Assembly (NCBI GenBank): GCA_029580855.1
Contig: JAKPQH010000205.1
Coordinates: 78,433 to 142,432, forward strand
DNA: 64,000 nt
Source: a bacterium
GTDB lineage: Bacteria; Methylomirabilota; Methylomirabilia; Methylomirabilales; 2-02-FULL-66-22
Direction: 5' to 3'
Below, piece by piece: positions 19,900 to 28,921 of this stretch (its first letter is position 1; each line of letters starts with the position of its first letter). Position numbers and translations under genes: made by a program. The notes beneath the pieces were generated by a model. It was given only the letters and a program-made list of their open reading frames with translations, had not been told where the DNA came from and made no database searches.

Positions 19900-22815
19900 T
19901 CAGGATTGGGAGTCGAGCGCGGTGAAAGTGGCAACGCGGCGACAGGTGGCATGAACGGACACCAGCGTCCCGGTCGGCAGGCTGTGCGTGGAGGGCTGAT
20001 GGCTCCGAAGACACCGACCGGACCGCAGGCGGATCTCGTAGAGGAAGCCGGCGCCGCGGAAGCGGCGCGCGGTCACTACGGCCTGTCCGGTCAGGTCGGG
20101 GACGACCTGTACGTACTCGGGGCGCACCACGACATCAACGCACCCGCGGCCGGGACACGGGTGGCCGTCCGGAAAGACGCCGATCTCGGTGTGGATTCCA
20201 TCGGCCCGCGCGACCCCCGGGAGGAAGTCCGCCTCCCCGACGAATGTGGCGACAAACCGCGTGGCGGGGGCGTGGTAGATCTCCTCCGGCGTGCCGATCT
20301 GTTCCAGATGCCCGTGCCGCAAGACCCCGACACGATCGGCGATCTGAAAGGCTTCGTCCTGGTCGTGGGTCACCAGAACCGCGGTCCGGCCCGACTCCTT
20401 GAGGAGGCGCCGCAGATCGCCGGAGAGTTGGGCGCGCAGGTCCGCGTCCAGGCTGGCCAGGGGTTCGTCGAGGAGGATGATGGGGTAACCCGGCGCCAGG
20501 GCGCGGGCCAACGCCACGCGCTGGTTCTGGCCGCCGGAGAGTTCGTGGGGATACCGGGTCCCGAGGTCGCCCAGCTCGCAGAGCCGAAGCGCGGCCTGGA
20601 CGATACTCCTGCGATCCGGCGGCCGGAGGTTCCGCAGGCCGAAGGCGATGTTCTCGCCAACCGTGAGGTGCGGGAAAAGGGCGTAGTCCTGGAAGACCAT
20701 GCCGACCCCCCGCGCCTCGGCGGGGATCATGACTCCCGGGCCGACCACCGGTCGGCCGTGGAGTTGGATGCGCCCGGCATCGGGCGTCTCGAACCCGGCG
20801 ATCAGGCGCAAGGTCGTGGTCTTTCCGCACCCGCTGGGGCCCAACAGCGCGACGATCTCGCCGGGCTGGACGGAGAGCGAGATCCCCGTCACGGCGGGCG
20901 GCAGGCCTGGACGGTATGCCTTGCAGACCCGGTCGAGGCGGATCGCCGGCGCCTCACGCCCACGCCATGGTGCGGGCGCGCTGCCGTTTTCCGTACGGAT
21001 ACCGGGGGGAACGGTGCGAAGGGTGTCGGATGTTACGGACGCATCCAGAGGGGTTGCCGACGTCATGGGAGCGACCTCCACGTGGCGGGAGGCCCGAGCG
21101 CGACGCGCGGGCGCCCTGCCACGGCCAAGCCGGGTGAGCAGAAAAACGGGGAGCGTGTCGATGGCCACGATGGTGAGAGCCGGGATGGCTGCGGCGATCC
21201 ATTGGGACTCACTGGTCCGTTGCCACACCTCCACCGCCAGGGTCTCCACGCCGAACGGCCGCAGGAGCAGCGTGGCGGGCAGCTCCTTCATCACCTCCAA
21301 AAACACGAGGAGGGCGCCGGCACGAAGCGCCGTGCGGAGCAGCGGGAGGTGCACGCGACGTACGACTCGACCCGGCCGGGCGCCGAGCCCCCGGGCGGCC
21401 TCGTCGAGCGAATGCGGGATGCGGGCGAAGCCGGCTTCCACCGACTGGAGGCCGGGGGCAAGGAAGCGCGCGACGTAGGCCAGGACCAGACCAAACGCCG
21501 ATCCGGTGAGCACCATGGACGCCGCCTGGCTGCCGTCCGCCTGCCGGAGCGGTCCAAGGAGGGTGTGGTCGATTGCGGCGAAGATCGTCAGGATTCCGAC
21601 GGCCAACGCTGCGCCCGGTATGGCGTATCCCATGGCAGAGAACCGGAGAACGGTGCGCATCAGGATGGATGGTCGGCGGCGCACCCCGTACGCCAAGAAC
21701 AGGGCGGCGCAGGTCACCAGCCCCGAGGTCGCCAGACCGAATCCGAAGGTGTTCCGGATCAACGTCGGGTACATGGGGGCGATCTGACCCGATCGGAGCG
21801 CCTCGACGGTCCATCCGCCGAGCACGGCAACCGGCAGTACGAACCCCGCACCCAGACCGATCCCGCAACCGCACATCGCGGCGGCCGCCAGGATCGGGGG
21901 GAGCCGGAGGGGCTCGTCCTGCTTTCTACCCGCTGTCTGGTGGAATCGCGCGCGGCGGCGTGTCCGCCGCTCCAACAGCAGCAATGCCACCGACCCCAGC
22001 GAGAGGACGGCCGCCAGCTGCATTCCCGCCGTGCGATCGAACATGCCGGACCAAACGCGGAAGAGCCCCTCGGTCAGCGTGCGGAAGCCGAACGTCGCCA
22101 CCGTGCCGTAATCTGCCAGGGCCTCCATGAGGGCGAGGAGGATTCCGCCGGCGATGGCCGGACGCGCCAAGGGCAGCGTCACGGCCAGCGCCGCCCGGAC
22201 GGGCGCCCGCCCCAGGCTGCGCGCCGCCTCCAGCGTGGAGGCGCGCTGCTCGGCAAAGGCGCTCCGGGCCAGGATATAGACGTACGGATACAGGACAAAG
22301 GTCATGGCCAGGATCGCGCCCGCCGCCGGCGGGAGCGCCGGGAGCCGGAACGCCGGACCGAAGACGGCCCGCAGCCCCGTCTGGACCGGCCCCGTGAATT
22401 CGAACAGCCCGAGTAGCACAAAGCCGATCACGTACGCCGGGACCGCCAAGGGAAGCATGAGCGCCCACGTGAAGAAGTTCCGGCCGGGGAATCGACACGC
22501 CGTCACGAGCCATGCCAGCAGGGTTCCCACCAGGCCTGTCCCGACGCCGACCCCCGCAAAAAGCAGCAACGTATTTCCGGTGAGCTCCACCAGCTGGGTC
22601 TGCCAGAGGTGCGTCCAGACCTCCCCGCGCGGAACCGCGAGCGACGACAGGACAGTGACGGCGGGGAGCGCCACGATCCCGGCGAGGACGACGGCTCCCG
22701 CCGTCCAGGACAGGCCGGCCATCCGGTTTGCGACGCACGTCGAGGCGGAAACGGCCGCGTCGTTCCCCGCAGGATCGCCTGTGGCCACCGGTCGGTGTCT
22801 AGCGATATCCCGCAC
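19900..22815 (-). CDS. Fused ferric-iron ABC transporter: two-domain FbpB-type permease plus FbpC-type ATPase
   Basis: One uninterrupted 971-aa ORF: permease (EAARSLGRAPVRAALAVTLPLARPAIAGG; DEAARGLGARPGRVVRRVHLPLLRTALRAG) followed by ATPase ([45 protein letters not shown]). Confidence 0.85.
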   Translation of the reverse strand: MRDIARHRPVATGDPAGNDAAVSASTCVANRMAGLSWTAGAVVLAGIVALPAVTVLSSLAVPRGEVWTHLWQTQLVELTGNTLLLFAGVGVGTGLVGTLLAWLVTACRFPGRNFFTWALMLPLAVPAYVIGFVLLGLFEFTGPVQTGLRAVFGPAFRLPALPPAAGAILAMTFVLYPYVYILARSAFAEQRASTLEAARSLGRAPVRAALAVTLPLARPAIAGGILLALMEALADYGTVATFGFRTLTEGLFRVWSGMFDRTAGMQLAAVLSLGSVALLLLERRTRRRARFHQTAGRKQDEPLRLPPILAAAAMCGCGIGLGAGFVLPVAVLGGWTVEALRSGQIAPMYPTLIRNTFGFGLATSGLVTCAALFLAYGVRRRPSILMRTVLRFSAMGYAIPGAALAVGILTIFAAIDHTLLGPLRQADGSQAASMVLTGSAFGLVLAYVARFLAPGLQSVEAGFARIPHSLDEAARGLGARPGRVVRRVHLPLLRTALRAGALLVFLEVMKELPATLLLRPFGVETLAVEVWQRTSESQWIAAAIPALTIVAIDTLPVFLLTRLGRGRAPARRARASRHVEVAPMTSATPLDASVTSDTLRTVPPGIRTENGSAPAPWRGREAPAIRLDRVCKAYRPGLPPAVTGISLSVQPGEIVALLGPSGCGKTTTLRLIAGFETPDAGRIQLHGRPVVGPGVMIPAEARGVGMVFQDYALFPHLTVGENIAFGLRNLRPPDRRSIVQAALRLCELGDLGTRYPHELSGGQNQRVALARALAPGYPIILLDEPLASLDADLRAQLSGDLRRLLKESGRTAVLVTHDQDEAFQIADRVGVLRHGHLEQIGTPEEIYHAPATRFVATFVGEADFLPGVARADGIHTEIGVFPDGHPCPGRGCVDVVVRPEYVQVVPDLTGQAVVTARRFRGAGFLYEIRLRSGRCLRSHQPSTHSLPTGTLVSVHATCRRVATFTALDSQS

Positions 22816-23809
22816 GGTCGGCCAACCTCACGGCCGCCGCCTGGAACTCGCCGGCGGCGGCGACCGGCGTCGTGTCCTGCCGGAACGTTCCCCAGCCCCG
22901 GAGGATAGCGTGCGCCGGGACCCGGGGATTCGCGGGGTACTCGAAATTCCCGTCCGCGAAGGCGCTTTGCGCTTCGGGACTGGCCAGGTACTCCAGGAGC
23001 GCCACGGCCTGGGGTCGGTTCTGTGCATGGGCGGTGACGCCGGCTCCGGAGATGTTGACGTGGACCCCGGCGCCGGCTTGATCGGCCCAGAACGGGGCGA
23101 CGGGGAATTGGGGATCCTTGGCCAGGAGGCGGGCGAGATAGTACGTGTTGGCGATCCCCACATCGCACTGGCCGGCGGCGACGGCCTCCAGGATCTTGGT
23201 GTCGCTGGCGATGATGGCGGGATCATTGCGGACCCAGCCCCGGACGATCTCCTCCACTTTTGCCTCCCCGGATCGCTCGATCCAGGTGGCCAGGAGCGAC
23301 TGGTTGTAGATGTGGCTCGACGACCGGAGGCACAGCCTGCCCTTCCAGCGGGGGGCGCCCAGGGCCTCGTACGTGGAGAGTTGGTCGGGGCGCACCCGCT
23401 GGGTTCCGTACACGATGGTGCGGACGCGCAGGGTGAGGCCGAACCAGCGGCCCTCCGGGTCGCGCAGATGCGCCGGCACGTCCGCGGCGAGCGCGGCCGA
23501 CTCGACGCGGGCCAGAAGCCCGTGCCGGGCGGCATTCCAGAGGTTCCCCGCGTCCACCGTCACCAGGACGTCGGCTCGGGTCTTGTCGCCTTCCGCGCGC
23601 AGCCGCTCAAATATCTCCTGGCCGCTTCCGCCGAACGTGTTGACCCGGATCCCGGTCTTCCGGGTGAAGGCCTCGAAGGCCGGCTCGGAGCCGTAGTGGC
23701 TTCTGGCGGAGTAGAGATTTACCTCGGCGGCGCTCGATTCGGAAGCCGTGAGCATCGCCGCACAACACACCAGAAACGCCATACACGAAACCAATCCATG
23801 ACGGATCAT
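22799..23809 (-). CDS. Iron(III) ABC transporter substrate-binding protein (FbpA/FutA type)
   Basis: VNLYSARSHYGSEPAFEAFTRKTGIRVNTFGGSGQEIFERLRAEG; adjacent to FbpBC-type gene. Confidence 0.88.
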   Translation of the reverse strand: MIRHGLVSCMAFLVCCAAMLTASESSAAEVNLYSARSHYGSEPAFEAFTRKTGIRVNTFGGSGQEIFERLRAEGDKTRADVLVTVDAGNLWNAARHGLLARVESAALAADVPAHLRDPEGRWFGLTLRVRTIVYGTQRVRPDQLSTYEALGAPRWKGRLCLRSSSHIYNQSLLATWIERSGEAKVEEIVRGWVRNDPAIIASDTKILEAVAAGQCDVGIANTYYLARLLAKDPQFPVAPFWADQAGAGVHVNISGAGVTAHAQNRPQAVALLEYLASPEAQSAFADGNFEYPANPRVPAHAILRGWGTFRQDTTPVAAAGEFQAAAVRLADRAGYR

Positions 23810-23972
23810 GGTGATGTCCTCCCACGTTACCACACTCGTGTTGCCGGTCCCTGGACTTCAGGCGTCGCTGCGATGTCGCCGCCGCCCCCTTCGAGCCGAG
23901 GCCATCGGCATGCTCCGCCGTGGTGTATCCCGTCGCCCCGCCGATGATCCGAGGAAGAAAACATGAGCCGGA

Positions 23973-25994
23973 TCAATGCAGAAAGAGAACCGAGATGATG
24001 TATCGTGCGGCGCCGCCGACAAGCAGCGCCAGGACGACGGTGAACGCAGAGATCAGCGCCGCGCGTCGCCACCCCAGTTCCCGCGCCAGGATGGAGATGG
24101 TGGCGATGCACGGGACGTAGAGGGTGTTCACGAGCGCGTAGACGACGATCTGGCCCGGTTGCATAAAGCTCGAGAGGTGGCTGGCCTGCGGACCGTACTC
24201 CCCAATGGCGAGGGTGACCAGGAGCTGCAACGCCAGCTCCTTTCGCAGGACGGCCACGATCAAGGTGAGCCCCGCCACCGCGGGGAGCCCCAGCCAGCCC
24301 TCCAGGACGGGTCGAAGCGGCGCGGCCAACGTCCGGAGCAGGCCCGTCTCGTAGAGACCGCCCAGCACGATGCTCCCGCCGACCACGATGGGGGTGGCGA
24401 CCAGAACGAACTCGCGGAAATGGCCCCAGGTGCGCTTCAGCATGGGCAGGAGCGTCGGCCGGCGGAAGGGGAACATCTCCATGACCAGCCCGGTGCCGCT
24501 CCCCGGCAGGAGCCGATCGAGCCCGATGCCCGTGGCGAGCGCGACCAGCGCGGTGACACCGTAAACCGCCAGGGCCCACTGCCAACCCGCCGTGACGGAG
24601 ACCGCGCCCAGGATAACCGCCGTGCGCGCGCTGCACGGCGTCAGCACGATCAGGGTGGCGGCGATGATGCGTTCCCGCATGGTGCCCAGCACGCGGGTGC
24701 CGAGGATGGCGGGGACGTTGCAGCCGGCGGCCGCCACCAGCGGAATGACCGCGCGGCCGTGCAACCCCATCTTGTGCATCACGCGGTCGGTGAGGAAGGC
24801 CGCCGCGTTCATGTAGCCGGTGTCCTCCAGCAGCGCAAGCAGGAAGTAGAACGTGAGAACGTACGGGATCCCGATCGCCAGGGCCGCGTTGATGCCCGCG
24901 TCGAACCCCCAGAGAAGCGTCCGGGAGAGGGCGTTGTCTCCCAGAAGGGCGACGAACGGCCAGCGGATGGCCGGCGACGCATACGCGGTCCAGAGCCCGC
25001 CGAACGCGAGAGAGAGCCAGTCGCCGACCAGAAACAGAAACGCGAAGATGCCGGCCAGCACCACCGCCAGAACCGGCAGCCCGGTGGCCGGCGCGGTCGT
25101 GAACCACCACAACCGGTCGGCGAGCAGGCGCCGCCGGCGCCGCCGGCGCTCCACATCCGATGCGATAAGACCGGCCAGGCCGTGCCGCTCCCGCGTGAGC
25201 AGGAGCGCGGGGTCCTCGCCCCGCAGGTCGCGGAGGGTTCCCGCCAGTTCGTCGCGGAGGCGTCGCACGTCGCCCGCATCCGGCGCCCGGGCGATCCAGC
25301 CGGCGAACTCCGGATCGCCCTCCAGCAGGAGGATCGCCGCCGCGCGCGCCGGCAAGCCGTGGGGACGGTCGGGTCGGGCGGCCAGGGCGCGCTCCAGCTT
25401 GCCGATGGCGGCCTCGACGTCTTCGCTGTAGCGGAGGCGAATCCGAAGGGGCGTGGGCCGCGCGGCGCGCCGAACCACCTCGGCCATGACGCGGTCCAGG
25501 CCGCTCCCGCGGGTGGCGACGGTGGGGAGCACCGGGCTGCCCAGGATCTCGGCGAGCCGGTCCGCGTCGATCCGGATGCCGCGGGCCTCGGCCTGGTCCA
25601 CGACGTTGAGCGCCACGACGAGCGGGATGCCCAGATCGAGGATCTGGAGCCCCAGGTACAGGTTCCGGGCCAGGTTCGTGGCGTCCAGCACCAGGATGAC
25701 GACGTCGGGTGTCCCGTCGAGGAGCGCCTGGCGCGCAACCCACTGCTCCTCCGAGACGCCGCCCAGGGCGTACGCGCCGGGCAGGTCGATGACACCGATG
25801 CGCCGGTCCCCGAACCTGGTGACGGCGAACTGCACCTCGACCGTTTTACCGGGATAGTTGGCGGTGGCCACGCCCATACCGGTCAGCCGGTTGAAGATGC
25901 TGGATTTTCCGACGTTGGGATTCCCCGCCAAGGCGACCGACAGGTCGACGTCGGCTCGCAGACCCTTGAGCGCTCCGTGACAGCTCGGCAGCAT
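23973..25994 (-). CDS. feoB: Ferrous iron transporter FeoB
   Basis: VALAGNPNVGKSSIFNRLTG, NYPGKTVEV, VIDLPGAYAL, nucleoside-recognition/Gate domains. Confidence 0.95.
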   Translation of the reverse strand: MLPSCHGALKGLRADVDLSVALAGNPNVGKSSIFNRLTGMGVATANYPGKTVEVQFAVTRFGDRRIGVIDLPGAYALGGVSEEQWVARQALLDGTPDVVILVLDATNLARNLYLGLQILDLGIPLVVALNVVDQAEARGIRIDADRLAEILGSPVLPTVATRGSGLDRVMAEVVRRAARPTPLRIRLRYSEDVEAAIGKLERALAARPDRPHGLPARAAAILLLEGDPEFAGWIARAPDAGDVRRLRDELAGTLRDLRGEDPALLLTRERHGLAGLIASDVERRRRRRRLLADRLWWFTTAPATGLPVLAVVLAGIFAFLFLVGDWLSLAFGGLWTAYASPAIRWPFVALLGDNALSRTLLWGFDAGINAALAIGIPYVLTFYFLLALLEDTGYMNAAAFLTDRVMHKMGLHGRAVIPLVAAAGCNVPAILGTRVLGTMRERIIAATLIVLTPCSARTAVILGAVSVTAGWQWALAVYGVTALVALATGIGLDRLLPGSGTGLVMEMFPFRRPTLLPMLKRTWGHFREFVLVATPIVVGGSIVLGGLYETGLLRTLAAPLRPVLEGWLGLPAVAGLTLIVAVLRKELALQLLVTLAIGEYGPQASHLSSFMQPGQIVVYALVNTLYVPCIATISILARELGWRRAALISAFTVVLALLVGGAARYIISVLFLH

Positions 25995-26057
25995 GACTTC
26001 CTCTGGCCCCCAAAAAGATATCGCGCGCGACCGCGGGGACCTCCCGACGCCCAGGAT

Positions 26058-26771
26058 CTACCGACCGCGCCGGCGGTGCCGTCGGCGCCGGGGACCCGCC
26101 TCCGCATCGCCGCGCACCAGAATCTTGGCGGCCACATCCCGCCCGATGGCGTACCGCGAGCCGCCAACCTGCACCAGCAGCGGTCCCCCGAAGGGCGCGA
26201 CCTCTTCCACCGTCAGCGGCGTCTTCGGGAGAAGCCCGAGACTGGCCAGGTAGCGGAGCAGGACGGCCTCTTCTTCGGCGATCTGCTCGATCCGCACCCG
26301 CGTGCCGGCGGGGACGCTGTCCAGCCTCCACCTGGGCTGGGCGGCGCCGCCGCTCCCGGGGATCGGGCTGCCGTGGGGGCAAGTCTCCGGATCGTTCAGG
26401 AGCGACCTGAGCCGGGACTCGGCCTCGGGGGTGAGGGAGTGCTCGAGCCGCATGGCTTCGTCGTGGACCCGATCCCACGGGAGGCCGAGGACGTCGGTGA
26501 GCAGCCGCTCGGACAGCCGATGCCGCCGGATGACGGCAGCCGCCTGTCGCCGCCCCTCGTCGGACAGCGCCAGCCCGCCCGCCTCCGAATCCAGCAGGCC
26601 ACGGACCCGCAACTCCCGCAGAGCGGCCTCGGCGGTGGAGGCGGGGATGCGCGCGAAGGCGGTGACGTCCGCCGCCGTGGCCGGGCGCCCCTGCTCCGCG
26701 CTGCGCTGCACGGCCTGCAGACAGTCCTCCAAGATCTCGTCGGTGACGACCGACCCGGGGGCGTCGGTCAT
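26058..26771 (-). CDS. DtxR/IdeR-family metalloregulator with C-terminal FeoA/SH3-like domain
   Basis: RHRLSERLLTDVLGLPWDRVHDEAMRLEHSLTPEAE; SLGLLPKTPLTVEEVAPFGGPLLVQVGGSRYAIGRDVAAKILV. Confidence 0.88.
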   Translation of the reverse strand: MTDAPGSVVTDEILEDCLQAVQRSAEQGRPATAADVTAFARIPASTAEAALRELRVRGLLDSEAGGLALSDEGRRQAAAVIRRHRLSERLLTDVLGLPWDRVHDEAMRLEHSLTPEAESRLRSLLNDPETCPHGSPIPGSGGAAQPRWRLDSVPAGTRVRIEQIAEEEAVLLRYLASLGLLPKTPLTVEEVAPFGGPLLVQVGGSRYAIGRDVAAKILVRGDAEAGPRRRRHRRRGR

Positions 26772-27274
26772 GGCACGCCCCTCGCCCGGGGCCGGGCCGG
26801 GACGCCGCGCGACCCGCGAGGGGTGCGACGACCGTCCAGTCGAGCGCAGTCGCGGCAGATCCCGTACAGTTCCAGCCGCTGCTCGGTGACCGTGAAGCCC
26901 CGGCTGCGGGCGACCCTGGCCCCCAGTTCCCGCAACGTGGCGTCCTGAAACTCCTGGATCTTGCCACAGCGCGTGCAGATCAGATGGTGGTGCGTCCAGT
27001 CGGCGGGGTTGGGGTCGAAGCGGGCGTAGCTCTCGCCAAACGTGCGCTCCGTGGCCAGACCGGCCTGGCGCAGCAGCTTCAGCGTGCGGTAGACGGTGAC
27101 CAGACCCAGGCCGGCGTCGCGGGAGCGGAGCTGGTGGTACAGCTCCTCGGCGCTGACGTGCCGGCGACCGGCGAAGAAGGCATGCGCGATGCGCTCCCGC
27201 TGGCGCGTGCTCTTGAGGCCGGCGCGCGACAGAAAGTCGGTGAAGTGGCGGACCCCGGGATCGGCGTCGATCAT
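26768..27274 (-). CDS. Fur-family transcriptional regulator
   Basis: LKSTRQRERIAHAFFAGRRHVSAEELYHQLRSRDAGLGLVTVYRTLKLLRQAGLA; 4-nt overlap with dtxR-like gene. Confidence 0.92.
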   Translation of the reverse strand: MIDADPGVRHFTDFLSRAGLKSTRQRERIAHAFFAGRRHVSAEELYHQLRSRDAGLGLVTVYRTLKLLRQAGLATERTFGESYARFDPNPADWTHHHLICTRCGKIQEFQDATLRELGARVARSRGFTVTEQRLELYGICRDCARLDGRRTPRGSRGVPARPRARGVP

Positions 27275-27288
27275 GCGGGCCTCCAAAA

Positions 27289-27303
27289 TGAAAATGAATG
27301 TCA
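27289..27303. promoter_or_regulatory. Imperfect Fur-box-like sequence upstream of fur-dtxR-feoB
   Basis: TGAAAATGAATGTCA, 7-1-7 dyad with 5 of 7 paired positions. Confidence 0.4.
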
Positions 27304-27376
27304 AAGTCTTCGCGGAAGATACGCGCGGCGCGGCGGGTTGTCAAGCGGGAAATGCGGGCGGCGCGGGGACCGCCGG

Positions 27377-28873
27377 TCATTCGGCGGCGGGGACGGGCAG
27401 CCGGTTCACCGGACCGAGGGCGGCCAGGGCCGACTCGAGCCGCGCCGTGCCGCCCACGACGAGAACGGTCGCGTCGTCCGGCCGCAGATACCGCCTGGCG
27501 ACCCGTTGCACGTCCTCGCGGGTGACGGCGCGATACCGATCCAGCAGCGTGTCGAGATAATCGAGCGGGTACCCGTCGAACTCCAGCGCGAGGAGCTGCG
27601 TCACGACGCTGAACCGCGACGTAAAGCGAAAGACAAAAGAGTTGATGATGGCGTCCTTGGCGCCCGCCAGTTCCGCCGCGGTCACCGGCGATTCGCGGAT
27701 GCGCGCCATCTCCTCCAGGATGACCCCCACGGCGCGGGGGACGTTCGCGGTCTTGGTCTGGAGCGTCACCCGAAACAGCCCGATGTCGCGCGTGGTCGTC
27801 GGGAAGGACGAGGAGACCGAGTAGGCCAGCCCCTCCTCGGTCCGCACCCGCTCCACGATGCGGCTGCTGAACCCGCTGCCGCCGAGGATCATGTCCAGGA
27901 TCTGGATGGCGTACCGGTCCGGGTTGGAGCGGCGGATGCCGAAGTGACCCACGACGACGTTGGCCTGGGTGAGGTCGCGCGGCACGAGGTAGACGGTGCG
28001 GTCAACGCGCGGGACCACCGCGGGCGGGGTGGGCAAGTCGAGCGGGCCGACGGCGGACCAGTCGGCCAGCCGGGCCTGGATTTTGGCGGCGAGCTCCTCC
28101 ACGCTGAAGTCGCCCACCACGGCGAGGAACATGTTGTCGGGGCGAAGCAAACGCCGGAAGTGGGCCAGGAGGTCCTCCCGGCGGATGGCGGCGGCCTGCG
28201 CCGGTGTGAGGGGTCGGCCCAAGGGATGGGCCTCGGTGTACATGACGCGGCTGAATTCCCGCATCATGAGACGGGAGGGATTTTCGGCCACGCGGCGCAG
28301 GTCTTCGATCACACGGCCGCGGTAGGTCTCGAGAGGGACGGTGTCAAACGCCGGGCGGCGCAGCATGTCCGCCAAGAGGTCCAGTGCGCGGTCGGCATCC
28401 TTGGCCAAAGCGCTCATGCTCACGGAAATGGTCTCCGGCGCAACGCCGGCCTCGACGGAGATACCCAGGACCTCCAGCTCCTCATTCAGGGCCGCGCTGG
28501 ACATGCCCTCGGTGCCGCCGGAGCGGAGCTGAGCTGCCGTGAACTGCGCCACCCCGGGGCGGGACGGCTCTTCGTATAGACTGCCGGCGCGGAAAAGCGC
28601 GTAGGCCTTGAGCACGGGGAGCGATGGATCGCTGGCCAAGTACAGCACGAGACCGTTGGGCAGGACACGCCGCTCGACCTCCCGCCCCACGCGGGGGACG
28701 GTCAGGTCGAGCGGCGGAAAGGTCATGCGTTCAACCAACTCCGATCCGGGCGAGCGGGGGGCCGCCTGTGGGCGCGTGTGGGCCACGGCACACCCGCCCA
28801 GCAGGATGATCACCGCAAGGCACAAAGCGAGGTGGGGGCGAACACCCCGGTGTCGCAGACGCATCAGGCGCAA
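27377..28873 (-). CDS. M16-family peptidase homolog lacking HxxEH (putative non-catalytic partner), lipoprotein signal
   Basis: M16 fold regions (GSLYEEPSRPGVAQFTAAQLRSGGTE, FLAVVGDFSVEELAAKIQ, ILDMILGGSGFSSRIVERVRTEEGLAYSV) without HxxEH; LLGGCAVA lipobox. Confidence 0.85.
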   Translation of the reverse strand: MRLMRLRHRGVRPHLALCLAVIILLGGCAVAHTRPQAAPRSPGSELVERMTFPPLDLTVPRVGREVERRVLPNGLVLYLASDPSLPVLKAYALFRAGSLYEEPSRPGVAQFTAAQLRSGGTEGMSSAALNEELEVLGISVEAGVAPETISVSMSALAKDADRALDLLADMLRRPAFDTVPLETYRGRVIEDLRRVAENPSRLMMREFSRVMYTEAHPLGRPLTPAQAAAIRREDLLAHFRRLLRPDNMFLAVVGDFSVEELAAKIQARLADWSAVGPLDLPTPPAVVPRVDRTVYLVPRDLTQANVVVGHFGIRRSNPDRYAIQILDMILGGSGFSSRIVERVRTEEGLAYSVSSSFPTTTRDIGLFRVTLQTKTANVPRAVGVILEEMARIRESPVTAAELAGAKDAIINSFVFRFTSRFSVVTQLLALEFDGYPLDYLDTLLDRYRAVTREDVQRVARRYLRPDDATVLVVGGTARLESALAALGPVNRLPVPAAE

Positions 28874-28921
28874 TCCCCCCAGATACGATCTCCGGCGGAT
28901 GCCGTCCAGTGCGGCGATCGT

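Noticed and set aside
19876-22416. 846-aa plus-strand ORF
   Set aside because: Antisense to the fused iron transporter; no domain signal.
25130-25160. GCCGCCGGC repeats in feoB
   Set aside because: Encodes an Arg-rich stretch; simple-sequence codon bias, not a separate element.
23976-26948. 990-aa plus-strand ORF
   Set aside because: Antisense to feoB and dtxR/fur; His/Arg/Gly/Asp-rich shadow composition.
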